From Bacillota bacterium (lineage in GTDB: Bacteria; Bacillota; Desulfotomaculia; Desulfotomaculales; Pelotomaculaceae), in assembly GCA_029555205.1 (NCBI GenBank), contig JAKPTB010000097.1, positions 81,920 to 145,919 on the forward strand: 64,000 nt of DNA. The letters are read 5' to 3'. The position numbers and the translations under genes are program-made. The notes beneath the pieces were generated by a model. It was not told the origin of the DNA. It saw only the letters and a list, made by a program, of their open reading frames with translations, and did no database searches. Positions 1 through 9,005 of the stretch are shown here, one piece after another. Each line of letters opens with the position of its first letter. The stretch's first letter is position 1.

Positions 1-1833
1 GCAGTGGTGACTATTGTGCTGGCCCTGGGTGTGACCAGGATGAGCCGCCGCAAAGCGATTATAAGGAGACTGCCTGCGGTTGAGACGCTGGGTACAGCCA
101 CTGTAATCTGTTCTGATAAAACGGGAACTCTTACAAAAAATGAAATGACTGTTACCCGGGTTTTCGTTGCCGACAGGCTGTTTGAGGTGACCGGAACAGG
201 TTATGCGCCCGAGGGGGAATTTTTGGAGCAGGGCGGAAGCGCGATCCTGCCTCCGGATTTGAAAACAATTGAACCGCTTCTGCTGGGCGGGTTCTTAAAC
301 TGCGATGCCCGCCTGGAAGAAACTGAGAAGGGTTATGATATAATCGGTGACCCCACGGAAGGGGCACTTGTGGTTGCCGCAGCCAAGGCAGGCTTTTCCA
401 GGGAGGCGGTTGACGCAGACAGCCCCCGTTTGGCTGAAATCCCCTTTGATTCCGAACGCAAGATGATGACCACCTTTCACAGGCTAAATGGTTCTATCCG
501 TTCCTTTACCAAGGGGGCGCCGGATGTGGTTTTGGGGCGCTGCACCAGTGTCTTGACCCGGGAAGCAACCATAGCGCTGGACGAAGAAAACCGGAAACGG
601 CTTTTGGAAGTTAATGCTGAATTTGCTTCCCAGGGGCTGCGCGTTTTGGCCCTGGCCACCCGTATCTGGCCGGACATTCCGGATCGCGTCCAGCCGGAGA
701 CCGTGGAGGGGGAGATGATATTTGTAGGCTTTTTCGCCATCCAGGACCCCCCCCGTCCGGAAGTTAAAGAGGCGGTTGCGCTCTGCCGCAGTGCAGGTAT
801 CCGGACAGTTATGATCACAGGTGATCACCTGGAGACTGCTGTAGCCATCGCCAGGGAATTAAACATTATCCAGCCCGGCGACGGGAGCCTGACGGGTAAA
901 CAGCTGGAACAAATGAACGATGAGGATTTGAGAAAGGTAGTGAACAGTATAGCTGTTTACGCCAGAGTATCTCCCGAACACAAGCTGCGTATTGTGGAAG
1001 CGCTGAAGTACCATGGTCATGTAGTGGCCATGACCGGTGACGGTGTCAATGATGCCCCGGCTCTTAAACGGGCTGACATCGGGGCGTCCATGGGAATTAG
1101 CGGGACCGAGGTGGCCAAGGAAGCCTCTGACATGGTCCTGCAGGACGATAACTTTACCACCATTGTAAGGGCTGTGGAGGAAGGACGGACCATCTACAAC
1201 AATATTCGCGGTTCCATCCAGTACTTGCTTTCCTGCAACACCGGAGAACTTGTGGCTATTTTTTCAGCCTTGCTGCTCGGTTTGGGGAGTCCCTTAAGTC
1301 CCATTCAGATCCTCTGGTTAAACCTGGTCACTGACGGGCCGCCGGCCCTGGCCCTGGGGTTGGAGCCTCCCCAGCCGGAGATTATGAAGAGGCCCCCCCG
1401 CAAGTTAAAGGAAGGTATTTTTTCAGAAGGAGTAGGCGCCAGAATAATCTGGCAGGGCATCACGATCGGGCTTCTGGCTCTGGCCGCCTTCTGGCTAGCC
1501 CTGCGCTGGGACAGGTCCATACAGGAGGCACACACCATGGCCTTTGCCACCATGGCCTTGTCACAGCTGGTGCATTCATTTAACGTCCGGAATGTGAAGC
1601 AGTCACTCTTTACCCTGGGTTTTGGCTCCAATCGCAGCTTAAACTATGCCTTTATGGTGTCTTTGGCGATGTTGTCCGTTGTTATTTTTACACCATTTTT
1701 AAGAGGCGTATTTGAGACCGCCTTGCTGCGGTCATCTGACTGGGCGGTTGTTCTGGTCCTGAGTATTGTTCCCCTGGTTCTGGTGGAAATCAGTAAAGCG
1801 GTAGGCCGGCTACCGGCTTTCAACAAGCAATAG
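1..1833 (+). CDS. Cation-transporting P-type ATPase, Ca2+ (PacL-like) type, C-terminal two thirds
   Basis: The reading frame is open from base 1, so the N-terminal actuator region and first membrane helices lie upstream. About 610 residues are visible. The phosphorylated Asp is in [12 protein letters not shown] (Asp codon at 115). The nucleotide-binding domain follows, then the hinge motif [18 protein letters not shown] near 1030-1085, then a C-terminal cation-ATPase domain with several membrane helices. The helix segment [13 protein letters not shown] resembles the Ca2+-binding helix 6 of bacterial and SERCA-type Ca2+ pumps. By family knowledge this is an ATP-driven plasma-membrane cation exporter; Ca2+ is the likeliest ion, but Mn2+ or another cation is not excluded. 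The gene ends with TAG and no clear terminator follows. The next genes converge from the minus strand. Confidence 0.93.
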   Translation, partial: AVVTIVLALGVTRMSRRKAIIRRLPAVETLGTATVICSDKTGTLTKNEMTVTRVFVADRLFEVTGTGYAPEGEFLEQGGSAILPPDLKTIEPLLLGGFLNCDARLEETEKGYDIIGDPTEGALVVAAAKAGFSREAVDADSPRLAEIPFDSERKMMTTFHRLNGSIRSFTKGAPDVVLGRCTSVLTREATIALDEENRKRLLEVNAEFASQGLRVLALATRIWPDIPDRVQPETVEGEMIFVGFFAIQDPPRPEVKEAVALCRSAGIRTVMITGDHLETAVAIARELNIIQPGDGSLTGKQLEQMNDEDLRKVVNSIAVYARVSPEHKLRIVEALKYHGHVVAMTGDGVNDAPALKRADIGASMGISGTEVAKEASDMVLQDDNFTTIVRAVEEGRTIYNNIRGSIQYLLSCNTGELVAIFSALLLGLGSPLSPIQILWLNLVTDGPPALALGLEPPQPEIMKRPPRKLKEGIFSEGVGARIIWQGITIGLLALAAFWLALRWDRSIQEAHTMAFATMALSQLVHSFNVRNVKQSLFTLGFGSNRSLNYAFMVSLAMLSVVIFTPFLRGVFETALLRSSDWAVVLVLSIVPLVLVEISKAVGRLPAFNKQ

Positions 1834-1975
1834 GATGGTGAATTAAGCAGTCTTGAGTGCAAGACAGTGCTTGCATCTGTAATTCTTGAAGTTGAACTGA
1901 TATGTTGCTAATATTATAAACTCCGGTAAGGATGCGATAAGTAACTTTTTAACAAATTCTTATTTATTTATTGCT

Positions 1976-2320
1976 TTATATTTCATCATCTAATTTTTCA
2001 AGCAAAGATACAATACCTACTACTTTGTCAACATCAATAACAAAACCGATGCCAGTTCCAGGTTTTTCCAGCTGTCCGGCCTGAACAATTGCTTTTAACA
2101 CTTTATTGGTTTGATCTTGATGAATCAGGGTTAAAATTATATCCTTTTCCGGCTCTATCGGTATTCCCAGCAGTTTTTTCTGCTCGTGTATACCGACGCC
2201 ACGTCCGTGCAGAATAGTGCCCCCCCTTGCTCCGGCTGCTTTTGCTGCATTAACGACTCTTTCCGCAAAACCCTTTTTTATGATTGTTACTATTAATTGA
2301 TAATCCCTACCAATCTTCAT
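1976..2320 (-). CDS. P-II-like regulatory protein
   Basis: This 114-residue protein has the ferredoxin-like pattern of the P-II (GlnB) superfamily: an early strand (YQLIVTIIKKGFAERVV), a T-loop-like middle (GRGVGIHEQKKLLGIPIEP) and a C-terminal strand. The T-loop lacks the usual uridylylated Tyr context, so it is not an ordinary GlnB. The start ATG lies inside the last codons of the upstream DUF1538 gene (14-nt overlap) with a G-rich Shine-Dalgarno at about 2326-2335. It is therefore the last gene of a three-gene operon with two membrane proteins. By analogy with GlnK-AmtB and other P-II/transporter pairs, I infer that it gates or senses for the DUF1538 partners. The bound ligand is unknown. 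Confidence 0.85.
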   Translation of the reverse strand: MKIGRDYQLIVTIIKKGFAERVVNAAKAAGARGGTILHGRGVGIHEQKKLLGIPIEPEKDIILTLIHQDQTNKVLKAIVQAGQLEKPGTGIGFVIDVDKVVGIVSLLEKLDDEI

Positions 2321-3044
2321 CTTCTACCCCCCTTCCCCCGTAGATAAGTCCGAGTAATAATACTGACAGTATCGGTGATAGGGCAACAAGGGCTATCAAT
2401 CCAAATCCATCCATCAACGGGTCTCTGCCCGCTGTACCGGATGCTACCCCCACGGCCAAGGCCATGATAAATGTTGCAGTCATGGGTCCTGTAGCTACTC
2501 CCCCGGAATCAAAGGCCAACGAAACGAAGGTGGGTGATGAATACCTGGCCATAATCAGAGCTATTAGGTAACCCGGAGCAAGTATATATATAAGCGGTAT
2601 ACCGATAATGATCCGGGCCATGGCCAGGGCTACGGCTATGGCCACCCCTGCTGACAGGGTATAAAGCATTAACTTCTGTTTAATATGTCCTGCGGATACC
2701 TTCTCCACTTCATAATTTAATACTCTAACAGCCGGTTCAGCTATAACAGTAACAAGACCTAGCAGCAAGCCGATTGGGATTACCACCCAATTATAATCTA
2801 ACTTTCCCAGTTGTTCTCCTAATAGTGTACCCGCTGGCAGGAAACCTATTTGGACTCCCTGAAGAAACAGCGATAACCCGGCAAAGGAAAGGCATATGCC
2901 AATTATTATACGTTTAATTTCCTCCGGGGGCAATTTTAAAAAGAGGAACTGAAACAACAGGAAGATTATTATGAGAGGCAAAAGGGAAATAGCCACTTCC
3001 ATTAAAATGTGCGAGAAACCTTCAAAAACGATTATATTCTTCAT
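2307..3044 (-). CDS. DUF1538 family membrane protein (second of pair)
   Basis: This 245-residue, very hydrophobic protein has roughly seven membrane segments. It contains the DUF1538 signatures VTVIAEPAVRVLNYEVE and FDSGGVATGPMTATFIMA. It is homologous to the gene immediately upstream, which has VTVAEPDVRVLTHQIE and SFDSGGVTTGPLTVPFI at equivalent positions. The two are probably halves of one antiporter-like complex; in some bacteria DUF1538 occurs as a fused double domain. The start ATG overlaps the upstream stop (ATGA), indicating translational coupling. No substrate is established. The DSGG(V)xTGP motif within a membrane segment is a candidate transport site. Confidence 0.85.
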   Translation of the reverse strand: MKNIIVFEGFSHILMEVAISLLPLIIIFLLFQFLFLKLPPEEIKRIIIGICLSFAGLSLFLQGVQIGFLPAGTLLGEQLGKLDYNWVVIPIGLLLGLVTVIAEPAVRVLNYEVEKVSAGHIKQKLMLYTLSAGVAIAVALAMARIIIGIPLIYILAPGYLIALIMARYSSPTFVSLAFDSGGVATGPMTATFIMALAVGVASGTAGRDPLMDGFGLIALVALSPILSVLLLGLIYGGRGVEDEDW

Positions 3045-3733
3045 CCGTAGATCACGCCCAATAACATAACAGCCAGGACAGGTCCTATTGAGCCCAGGGC
3101 TACGAAACCAAAGCTGTCACTCATGGAGCTTTTACCGGCTAAAACAGACGTGAGGCCTACTCCGAGAGCGATTATAAATGGTACCGTCAATGGTCCCGTG
3201 GTTACGCCGCCTGAGTCAAAGGATATTGGCAAGAAATGTGAAGGTACAAAAGCTGCTAAGATGAATACCATCAAATAGCCTGCAGTTAAAATATACTTCA
3301 TTGGGATATTTAGAAGCACTCTGGCAGCCCCGATAGTCATAAACAGCCCTACTCCCACAGCAACAAAAGAAATGAGTAAACTTTTTGGTATGCCGCCACC
3401 TGAAACGTACTCGATTTGGTGTGTTAAAACACGCACATCCGGTTCAGCCACAGTGACGGCAATGCCAATAAATAGTGTGGAAAAAAATAGCAAGATTAGG
3501 GAGCCTCTTTGGGGAAGTTCCGATCCTATAGCCTCTCCCATAGGCAGTAAGCCAATCTTAACACCGATAAGAAACAAGCCTAAACCAAGTGTGACCATAG
3601 CAGCACCTATTATGAATTGAATTATGATCTGGCCGGGATTCTCAAAAAGGATTAATAATAATACCACAACCATTACAATAACAGGCAGGGTAGAGCTTAA
3701 AACTTCCCTGGCAACATCTTTTACATCATCCAT
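3041..3733 (-). CDS. DUF1538 family membrane protein (first of pair)
   Basis: This 230-residue integral membrane protein is the first gene of the operon DUF1538-DUF1538-P-II. The start ATG at 3733 has AGAGGTG about six bases upstream. Recognisable family features are VTVAEPDVRVLTHQIEYVSGG in the middle and SFDSGGVTTGPLTVPF near the C-terminal third. It overlaps the downstream paralogue by four bases. The promoter must lie in the AT-rich spacer at 3734-4200. The function is not experimentally known to me. Coupling to a P-II-like protein points to a regulated ion or metabolite transporter. Confidence 0.85.
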   Translation of the reverse strand: MDDVKDVAREVLSSTLPVIVMVVVLLLILFENPGQIIIQFIIGAAMVTLGLGLFLIGVKIGLLPMGEAIGSELPQRGSLILLFFSTLFIGIAVTVAEPDVRVLTHQIEYVSGGGIPKSLLISFVAVGVGLFMTIGAARVLLNIPMKYILTAGYLMVFILAAFVPSHFLPISFDSGGVTTGPLTVPFIIALGVGLTSVLAGKSSMSDSFGFVALGSIGPVLAVMLLGVIYG

Positions 3734-4265
3734 AAAGCACCTCTTTGTAATTAATTAGTTTTCTGAACAGCTGAAGATAGTGGGGCTGATTATGTTTTGT
3801 TCACGGGTTGAGTATAAAATATTCTTTATATGCAGGGTTGTTAAGGTTATTATTGTGTTGTTAAAAGTTTTTACAAAAATTTCTTCAGCATACTGTTATG
3901 TTGAGCTTGTTATAACTATTTAATTATATTATTATTAAATGATATTTGTCAAACTTGATGCAAAATGTCAGGTGTTAAAATGCGCCAGATTTTTGTAGAA
4001 TTCAAGTATTATTAATAGGATTAATCAGATTATTGCAGGTTGATAAATGTTATAATTGAATCTGCTGTTATATATACATTATTGTACATGTTCCGAGAAA
4101 ATGATTTGAATAGTAATCAAAGAACAGTTCCCCGTCTCACCAATTAGAAGTTTGAGGTAATGTCCACTAACCATCATTATTCCCTTTATTAATTTAATTC
4201 TCCAGGAGACGGTTTAAAAATTCCACAATAATAACAGATAAATTTATGTAAAATTTTATTGTCAC
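3734..4265. other. AT-rich intergenic region, no gene seen
   Basis: About 530 bases of strongly AT-rich sequence separate the minus-strand DUF1538 operon from the ABC remnant at 4266. I see no coding frame with family resemblance, no RNA motif and no clear terminator. The promoter of the DUF1538 operon should lie in the part nearest 3734. Confidence 0.5.
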
Positions 4266-4488
4266 AAGGTGAAGAATTCCGGTAAAGTGTACCGGGCCGG
4301 CGCCCATCCGGTGGTTGCCCTGGCTGAGGTCAATCTGGAGGTGAAGCCGGGAGAGTTTGTAGCCGTAATGGGCCCGTCCAGCTCTGCTGGCCTTTGCGTT
4401 TTCTGCAGCCATAGGTATGATCTTTGGTATTCTGCCGGCAAATAAGGCGTCCAGACTGAACCCCATTGAGGCGCTGAGAAGGGATTAG
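4266..4488 (+). pseudogene. Fused remnant of a MacB/LolD-type ABC transporter (ATPase start joined to permease end)
   Basis: Two frames carry recognisable pieces. From 4266 the frame reads KVKNSGKVYRAGAHPVVALA, then EVNLEVKPGEFVAVMGPSS. This is the N-terminal strand of an ABC ATPase up to the first residues of Walker A. At about 4380 homology jumps to another frame, LLAFAFSAAIGMIFGILPAN followed by KASRLNPIEALRRD and a stop at 4486-4488, the typical C-terminus of a MacB/FtsX-like permease. Everything between (rest of the ATPase, most of the permease) is missing. The simplest reading is one large internal deletion spanning two adjacent genes. No functional start is evident. Confidence 0.8.
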
Positions 4489-4572
4489 GGAGTGCAGCTT
4501 AAAATATGTGAAAAACAGATTTGCCCCGGATTGGCAGGGAAGCTGTTTTCGCAAATCAAGGTGAGAAAGAAA

Positions 4573-5529
4573 ATGATGGGTATTATCAAAAGTTTACCTG
4601 TGCCTGCAGCCGGGCTGATGCTGGGACTGGCGGCAGCAGGTAATTTAACTGCGTCATACGGTATTATCTTCAAGGTTGTATTCGGCGTAATATCCGCCGT
4701 ACTGCTGCTTCTTCTCCTGACAAAAGCAGTATGTGCAACCGGGGCGCTCGGGGAGGATTTAAAAAATCCCGCCATCGCCGGTATAGCCGGAACTTTTTCC
4801 ATGGGCATAATGATTCTGTCCGGCTACATTCAGCCGGTTTCCCCTTTTGCAGGTTATCTGATGTGGATTGCGGGAATCCTGATCCACTGTTTTCTGATAA
4901 TATATTTTACAATAAGATTTATACCGGGTTTTAGGGTACAGAGAGTACTTCCGGGCTACTTTGTGGTGTATGTCGGTATTGCAGCTGCAAGTTTAACAGC
5001 GCCTGTATTCAATGCCATTGGAACCGGTAGAGGACTATTCTGGTTCGGGTTTATAACCTATCTGATTCTTTTACCCATGCTCACTTATAGAGTGTTTGTA
5101 GTAAAATCAATTCCCGAACCGTTGTTGCCCACCTTAACAATTTTCGCCGCCCCCGCCAGCCTTTGCCTGGTGGGATATTTAAAACTATATCAGGAAATAA
5201 ACATGACCATCTTCTGGTTACTGACTTTTTTAGCCATAATCATGTTACTTGCCGTACTTCTGTATTTGCCGGTAATGCTCAGGTTAAAGTTTTATCCCAG
5301 TTACTCTGCTTTCACATTCCCACTTGTAATCAGTGCCATAGCGATAAAGGACATTGACAGCTATTTAAGCAAAATGCATATTGATCTGCCCGCCCTCGGT
5401 TACTTGGTCTATTTCCAGGAAATACTGGCTGTTATACTTGTTATTTATGTTTTAATTAGATATATTGTTTTTATGTTATTACAACGTCCCGGGGTGGAGC
5501 CGCAAAACGTGCAAAGTGTTTCCAAATAG
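4573..5529 (+). CDS. TDT/SLAC1-family transporter (TehA-like)
   Basis: This 318-residue protein has about ten hydrophobic segments and only short polar loops, as in the tellurite-resistance/dicarboxylate transporter (TDT, SLAC1) family. I chose ATG 4573 because AAGGTGAG lies about nine bases upstream. A longer frame from GTG 4492 exists, but it begins inside the ABC remnant and has no ribosome site. Family members are anion channels or C4-dicarboxylate/malate carriers, and the substrate here cannot be deduced. The C-terminal tail is short and polar. The gene stands alone, downstream of the ABC debris, and is followed by a hairpin terminator at about 5701. Confidence 0.7.
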   Translation: MMGIIKSLPVPAAGLMLGLAAAGNLTASYGIIFKVVFGVISAVLLLLLLTKAVCATGALGEDLKNPAIAGIAGTFSMGIMILSGYIQPVSPFAGYLMWIAGILIHCFLIIYFTIRFIPGFRVQRVLPGYFVVYVGIAAASLTAPVFNAIGTGRGLFWFGFITYLILLPMLTYRVFVVKSIPEPLLPTLTIFAAPASLCLVGYLKLYQEINMTIFWLLTFLAIIMLLAVLLYLPVMLRLKFYPSYSAFTFPLVISAIAIKDIDSYLSKMHIDLPALGYLVYFQEILAVILVIYVLIRYIVFMLLQRPGVEPQNVQSVSK

Positions 5530-5700
5530 CCGGCAGTATAGATGCAGTTCAGTGAAGGGACCTGATGACATAGCTCAAATGACAGCACCTTTAAAAACAG
5601 GGCTTTATAAAAGTGATGTCAGGCTCCAGGATCCCTGTGTACAAGCTCAATCTTACGAATTTATAGGCAGACCCTTTGACACAATTCAATTATTAATGCT

Positions 5701-5737
5701 GAAGCCTCTGGCCGGAGTCAAGGGGCTTCTTTGTTTT
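5701..5737 (+). terminator. Rho-independent terminator
   Basis: GAAGCCTC pairs with GGGGCTTC across a short loop and is followed by TTTGTTTTT. It lies about 170 bases after the TDT transporter gene and before the ECF sigma operon. The spacer 5530-5700 shows no gene. Confidence 0.7.
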
Positions 5738-5819
5738 TAAAAGTATTGTTTTAGAGCCTGAAACTTTTTATGTAAAAAGGGGTTAATATAATATTGAAAG
5801 CCCTTGAGGGGGAATAACG

Positions 5820-6398
5820 CTGGACACCAACACCGAGCACGACTTAATCATCCGTTGCCGGAAAGGTGAGGAACAGGCCTGGCGCCTGTTGTTGTCCCGC
5901 TACGAAACCTATGTTTACCGGCTGTGTTTTCGAATCAGCGGGTCGCGGGACGAGGCCCTGGACCTTACCCAGGAAGCCCTGGTGAAAGTATTGAACGGTC
6001 TGGACAGGTATCAGCCCGGCCGGCCCTTTAAGCCCTGGCTGCGGCAGGTTACAGTAAACGCCTGTTTGAACTATTTCCGGCGGCGTGCTCCGGAGACTCT
6101 TTCCCTGGAGCAGCCGGTTGCCGGGGAGATCGTGCTCGGGGATACCCTCGCCGCCGCTACAGACGACCCGGCGGCTTTTGTGGAATGGCAGGATGCCCGT
6201 GAGGTGATCAGGCAAGCGCTAGGCCGGCTTTCGCCTCAACAGCGGCTGGTGCTTGTAATGCGGCACCAGGAGGGTATGAGCTACGAAGAAATAGCGTCAG
6301 CAACAGAACTGCCGCTGGGTACGGTGAAGACTAATCTCTTCCGGGCCCGGCAGCAATTGCGGCGTGAACTTGCCGGTGTTTATGGATGGGAGGCTTGA
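5820..6398 (+). CDS. ECF-subfamily RNA polymerase sigma factor, probable CTG start
   Basis: The 192-residue product contains sigma region 2 (DLIIRCRKGEEQAWRLLLSR, then DEALDLTQEALVKVL) and region 4 (LSPQQRLVLVMRHQEGMSYE, then IASATELPLGTVKTNLFRAR), so it directs RNA polymerase to a small regulon. Region 2 begins well before the first standard start (TTG 5889). An in-frame TGA at 5805-5807 bounds it upstream. The only plausible start between them is CTG 5820, eight bases after GAGGGGG. The zinc-finger anti-sigma gene follows two bases after the stop, so the pair is probably co-transcribed and autoregulated. Its co-location with DUF2953 and GerW suggests, but does not prove, a link to sporulation or envelope stress. 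Confidence 0.9.
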   Translation: MDTNTEHDLIIRCRKGEEQAWRLLLSRYETYVYRLCFRISGSRDEALDLTQEALVKVLNGLDRYQPGRPFKPWLRQVTVNACLNYFRRRAPETLSLEQPVAGEIVLGDTLAAATDDPAAFVEWQDAREVIRQALGRLSPQQRLVLVMRHQEGMSYEEIASATELPLGTVKTNLFRARQQLRRELAGVYGWEA

Positions 6399-6400
6399 AA

Positions 6401-6832
6401 ATGAAGTGCAGTACGGAAGTTCTTCAGGCTTTTCTGGACGGCGAAATGGAGCCTGTTGAAATGAAAGCTGTTCGCCGCCACCTCGGCTGCTGCCCGTCCT
6501 GCCGGCAGGAGCTTTCCCGGCTGAGATTGCTCTGGCTGGAACTGGAACAGGAAGAGGAAATAGAAATTCCGGAAATCCTGCCATTTATCCGCCAGCAGGC
6601 TGTCACCAGGGCTAAAGCAGCGAGACAGGAAGCAGGGGGTACATCCAAAGTGAGCCTCTGGGACGCCCAAAAACTGGCCTGGCAGCCGGCCCTGGCCGGG
6701 GTAGCCCAGATTCCAGGCCCGCGGCAGATGGGGCGTTTGGCCATGGCCACCGGGCGGGGGCTGCCAAACGTGCTCCGGGGCATTTCATCCTTTGCAGGTA
6801 GGATTACCGGTAGAAGGCGGACACGGCGTTGA
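6401..6832 (+). CDS. Zinc-finger anti-sigma factor
   Basis: This 143-residue protein has the zf-HC2 anti-sigma signature at its N-terminus: a His followed by CC and C (HLGCCPSC, residues about 30-37), matching the H-x3-C-x2-C zinc site of RsrA/ChrR-type anti-sigma domains. The start ATG 6401 has GGAGG about eight bases upstream, overlapping the end of the sigma gene. There is no obvious membrane helix, so it is probably a soluble anti-sigma; the C-terminal half is basic and poorly conserved. It would hold the upstream ECF factor inactive. Its stop overlaps the start of the next gene (TTGA). Confidence 0.85.
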   Translation: MKCSTEVLQAFLDGEMEPVEMKAVRRHLGCCPSCRQELSRLRLLWLELEQEEEIEIPEILPFIRQQAVTRAKAARQEAGGTSKVSLWDAQKLAWQPALAGVAQIPGPRQMGRLAMATGRGLPNVLRGISSFAGRITGRRRTRR

Positions 6833-7515
6833 GCGGGTGGGCTGTTTTCATCTTAATTCTAGTGCTTCTGCCGCTGGGGCTTTTAAGCGTACCGCTGACC
6901 TTCAGGGCCAGGGGCTGCCTTAGAACAGAGGAGCGATGGCTGGAGGCAGGGGCAGCCTGGGGTTATGGATTTTTTACCGGCACCTTCAGTCTCAAGGGGA
7001 GAGAAACAGCATTTAGTTTACGGCTGGCCGGAATACCGTTGCCCCTCTCCCGTGAAAAGTCTGAGGCGGTCAAGGCCAGGTCAAAGAAAGTTAAAAAGAA
7101 AGACAAGAAAAAAACAGGGCGTAAAGAGGAAAAACACCGGTTAAATTTCTCCGCCGCCGCAGTGCTGAACAGGGATTTATTAGGCGCTGTTTTGGGCTAC
7201 TTGCAAAGGCTTGGGCAATCCTTCAGGATTCGGCTGAGCGGTGTTTATGGTACCGGTGACCCTGCCCTGACAGGTATGCTTGCCGGCTTAATTGCAGCAA
7301 TGAATACAGGGTATCATAAAATTAACCTGGAGGCCGACTTCAGGGAGCCGGCTCTTGAACTAACGGGGGAAATCTCAGCCCGGATTGTACCGCTTGTAAT
7401 TTTATGGTTAACCATGCGCTTACTGCTGGCCAAACCGGCCCGGACGCTCTGGTACCCTTATTTAACAATAAGACTAAAAAGAAGAAAAGCAAAGGAGGGT
7501 GCACAATATGTTTAA
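6829..7515 (+). CDS. DUF2953 domain protein (YtfI-like)
   Basis: The product has 228 residues with one N-terminal membrane segment (VFILILVLLPLGLLSVPL), a lysine-rich linker around residues 80-105 and a C-terminal hydrophobic segment. This fits the DUF2953 family, whose Bacillus member YtfI sits next to YtfJ (GerW). The TTG start overlaps the preceding stop as TTGA, and the downstream GerW start lies just inside its end. It is therefore translationally coupled in a sigma/anti-sigma/DUF2953/GerW unit. The function is not known in detail; the neighbour implies a role in the forespore or spore envelope. Confidence 0.8.
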   Translation: MSGWAVFILILVLLPLGLLSVPLTFRARGCLRTEERWLEAGAAWGYGFFTGTFSLKGRETAFSLRLAGIPLPLSREKSEAVKARSKKVKKKDKKKTGRKEEKHRLNFSAAAVLNRDLLGAVLGYLQRLGQSFRIRLSGVYGTGDPALTGMLAGLIAAMNTGYHKINLEADFREPALELTGEISARIVPLVILWLTMRLLLAKPARTLWYPYLTIRLKRRKAKEGAQYV

Positions 7516-7858
7516 AGAAGACATCGAATCCCTGGTATCCCGTCTGGAAAACCTGCTCACGACCAAAACCGTTGTGGGCGAGCCGATGGTTCACGGTAAC
7601 ACAACCATCATACCCATAATGACTGCTGCTGTGGGCTTCGGCGTGGGTAGCGGGGAGGGCCAGGACCCAAAGAGTGGGGGAGGCAAGGGCACCGGCGCGG
7701 GCGCTGGCTTGAAGCTTACCCCATCCGCGCTGCTGATCATCCAGGGAGACAACGTGCAGGTCTACTCTTTGAACCAGAAGGGCAACCTGGCCAAACTGGT
7801 GGAAATGATTCCTGATGTTGTAAATAAGCTCAAGCTGAAGGAGAATGCTGAGCAGTAG
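7508..7858 (+). CDS. ytfJ: GerW family sporulation protein (YtfJ)
   Basis: This 116-residue protein matches the GerW/YtfJ family. It begins MFKEDIESLVSRLENLLTTK, contains VVGEPMVHGNTTIIPI and a glycine-rich central stretch (about residues 38-65), and ends in a Lys/Glu-rich helix. In Bacillus the protein is made in the forespore and is needed for normal L-alanine-triggered germination. ATG 7508 was chosen because AAGGAGGG lies about nine bases upstream. The upstream GTG 7499 is too close to that site. The gene follows DUF2953, as in other spore formers, and is the clearest sporulation marker in the window. Confidence 0.9.
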   Translation: MFKEDIESLVSRLENLLTTKTVVGEPMVHGNTTIIPIMTAAVGFGVGSGEGQDPKSGGGKGTGAGAGLKLTPSALLIIQGDNVQVYSLNQKGNLAKLVEMIPDVVNKLKLKENAEQ

Positions 7859-8006
7859 TCCTCACACCGGAGAGCCCTTGATCCTGAAAAAGCTCTTAAC
7901 ACCAAAGAAGCCTCTGCGCTAAAAACCTTACCCAAAAAAATTCAATCCACAAAGCCTTAATCCCCAAAAGCCCCTGTTTGTTAAACGAAGGCCGGGATTG
8001 AAGACA

Positions 8007-8044
8007 AACACCGCTGTTAAGCTGAGAAGCTTGCAAGCGGTGTT
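8007..8044. terminator. Hairpin between convergent genes
   Basis: AACACCGCT pairs perfectly with AGCGGTGTT, with a smaller AAGCT/AGCTT stem inside. It lies between ytfJ and the minus-strand hisF-like gene. No clean T-run follows on either strand, so the terminator call is tentative. The rest of 7859-8147 shows no gene. Confidence 0.4.
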
Positions 8045-8147
8045 GCTTTAAGATCAAAATTCTTTAAAATCCAGAGAGAACCAAGAGGAATTTAGAGATT
8101 TTATTCCGTTAGAACTTGCGCCGAAAAATGACATAATCAAAATTTTT

Positions 8148-8900
8148 TTAAAACCCATGCTCGTTAAGGTATTTTTTTAACTCCATGATCTTGATTTCCC
8201 CAAAGTGAAAAACGGATGCAGCAAGAAGGATGTCAGCCTTCCCGTCCCGGGCGGCCTCCAGAAAATGCTCCATTCTACCGGCCCCGCCGGAAGCGATCAC
8301 CGGTATTTTTACCGCTTCTTTAATTCCACGGATTAGCGGGATGTCGTAGCCTGTTTTTGCCCCGTCGCGGGTTTTGCTGGTTGGCAGGATATACCCTGCG
8401 CCCCTGGCTTCCGCTTCCCCGGCCCATTGCACGGCATCTTTACGGGTGGGGGTGTTGCCTCCGTCAATATAAACTTCGTAGCCGGAAGGAAGGGCCGGAT
8501 TCCGGTCAACATCTATTGCCACTACAACTTTGGAAGAGCCGAATTTTGCAGCGGCCTGGTCAATCAAACCGGGATTGCGGAAAGCCGCGCTACTGATAGA
8601 AATGCGGTCGGCCCCGGCTTCAAGTACCTCCTCTGCATCTGATAAAGACTTAATGCCTCCGCCTACGGTGAAGGGGATGGTTGTCACCCGGGCAACCCGC
8701 CGGACAGCCTCTAATGTAGTCTTTCTCTTTTCTATAGTTGCGGTAATGTCTAAAAATGCCAGTTCGTCGGCCCCGTTTTCACAGTAAATCCTTGCGCACT
8801 CCACCGGGTCGCCTGCATCTCTAAGATTAACAAAATGAATACCCTTAACCACTCTCCCGTCCTTAATATCCAGACAGGGCATTATCAGAACCTTGTTCAC
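8148..8900 (-). CDS. hisF: HisF-like imidazole glycerol phosphate synthase cyclase, stand-alone
   Basis: The product is a 250-residue TIM barrel. It has the HisF start motif [13 protein letters not shown] (with the first catalytic Asp), [28 protein letters not shown] (second catalytic Asp) and [12 protein letters not shown] near the C-terminus. HisF uses ammonia from HisH to convert PRFAR into IGP and AICAR. Two things are unusual. There is no hisH or other his gene nearby. The usual TS(M/I)DRDGT loop reads [13 protein letters not shown], with the first Asp replaced by Thr. The protein may therefore be a diverged HisF paralogue rather than the histidine enzyme. The start is GTG, preceded by AAAGGGG. 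Confidence 0.8.
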   Translation of the reverse strand: MNKVLIMPCLDIKDGRVVKGIHFVNLRDAGDPVECARIYCENGADELAFLDITATIEKRKTTLEAVRRVARVTTIPFTVGGGIKSLSDAEEVLEAGADRISISSAAFRNPGLIDQAAAKFGSSKVVVAIDVDRNPALPSGYEVYIDGGNTPTRKDAVQWAGEAEARGAGYILPTSKTRDGAKTGYDIPLIRGIKEAVKIPVIASGGAGRMEHFLEAARDGKADILLAASVFHFGEIKIMELKKYLNEHGF

Positions 8901-9005
8901 TTAACCATACCCCTTTCTATAGTGAGCAACTGAGCTGGGATTAATGTTTTCTCGATTTAACCCTTTAATTCCTCCATATGAGTACGGGGAATCAGGACTG
9001 TCATA

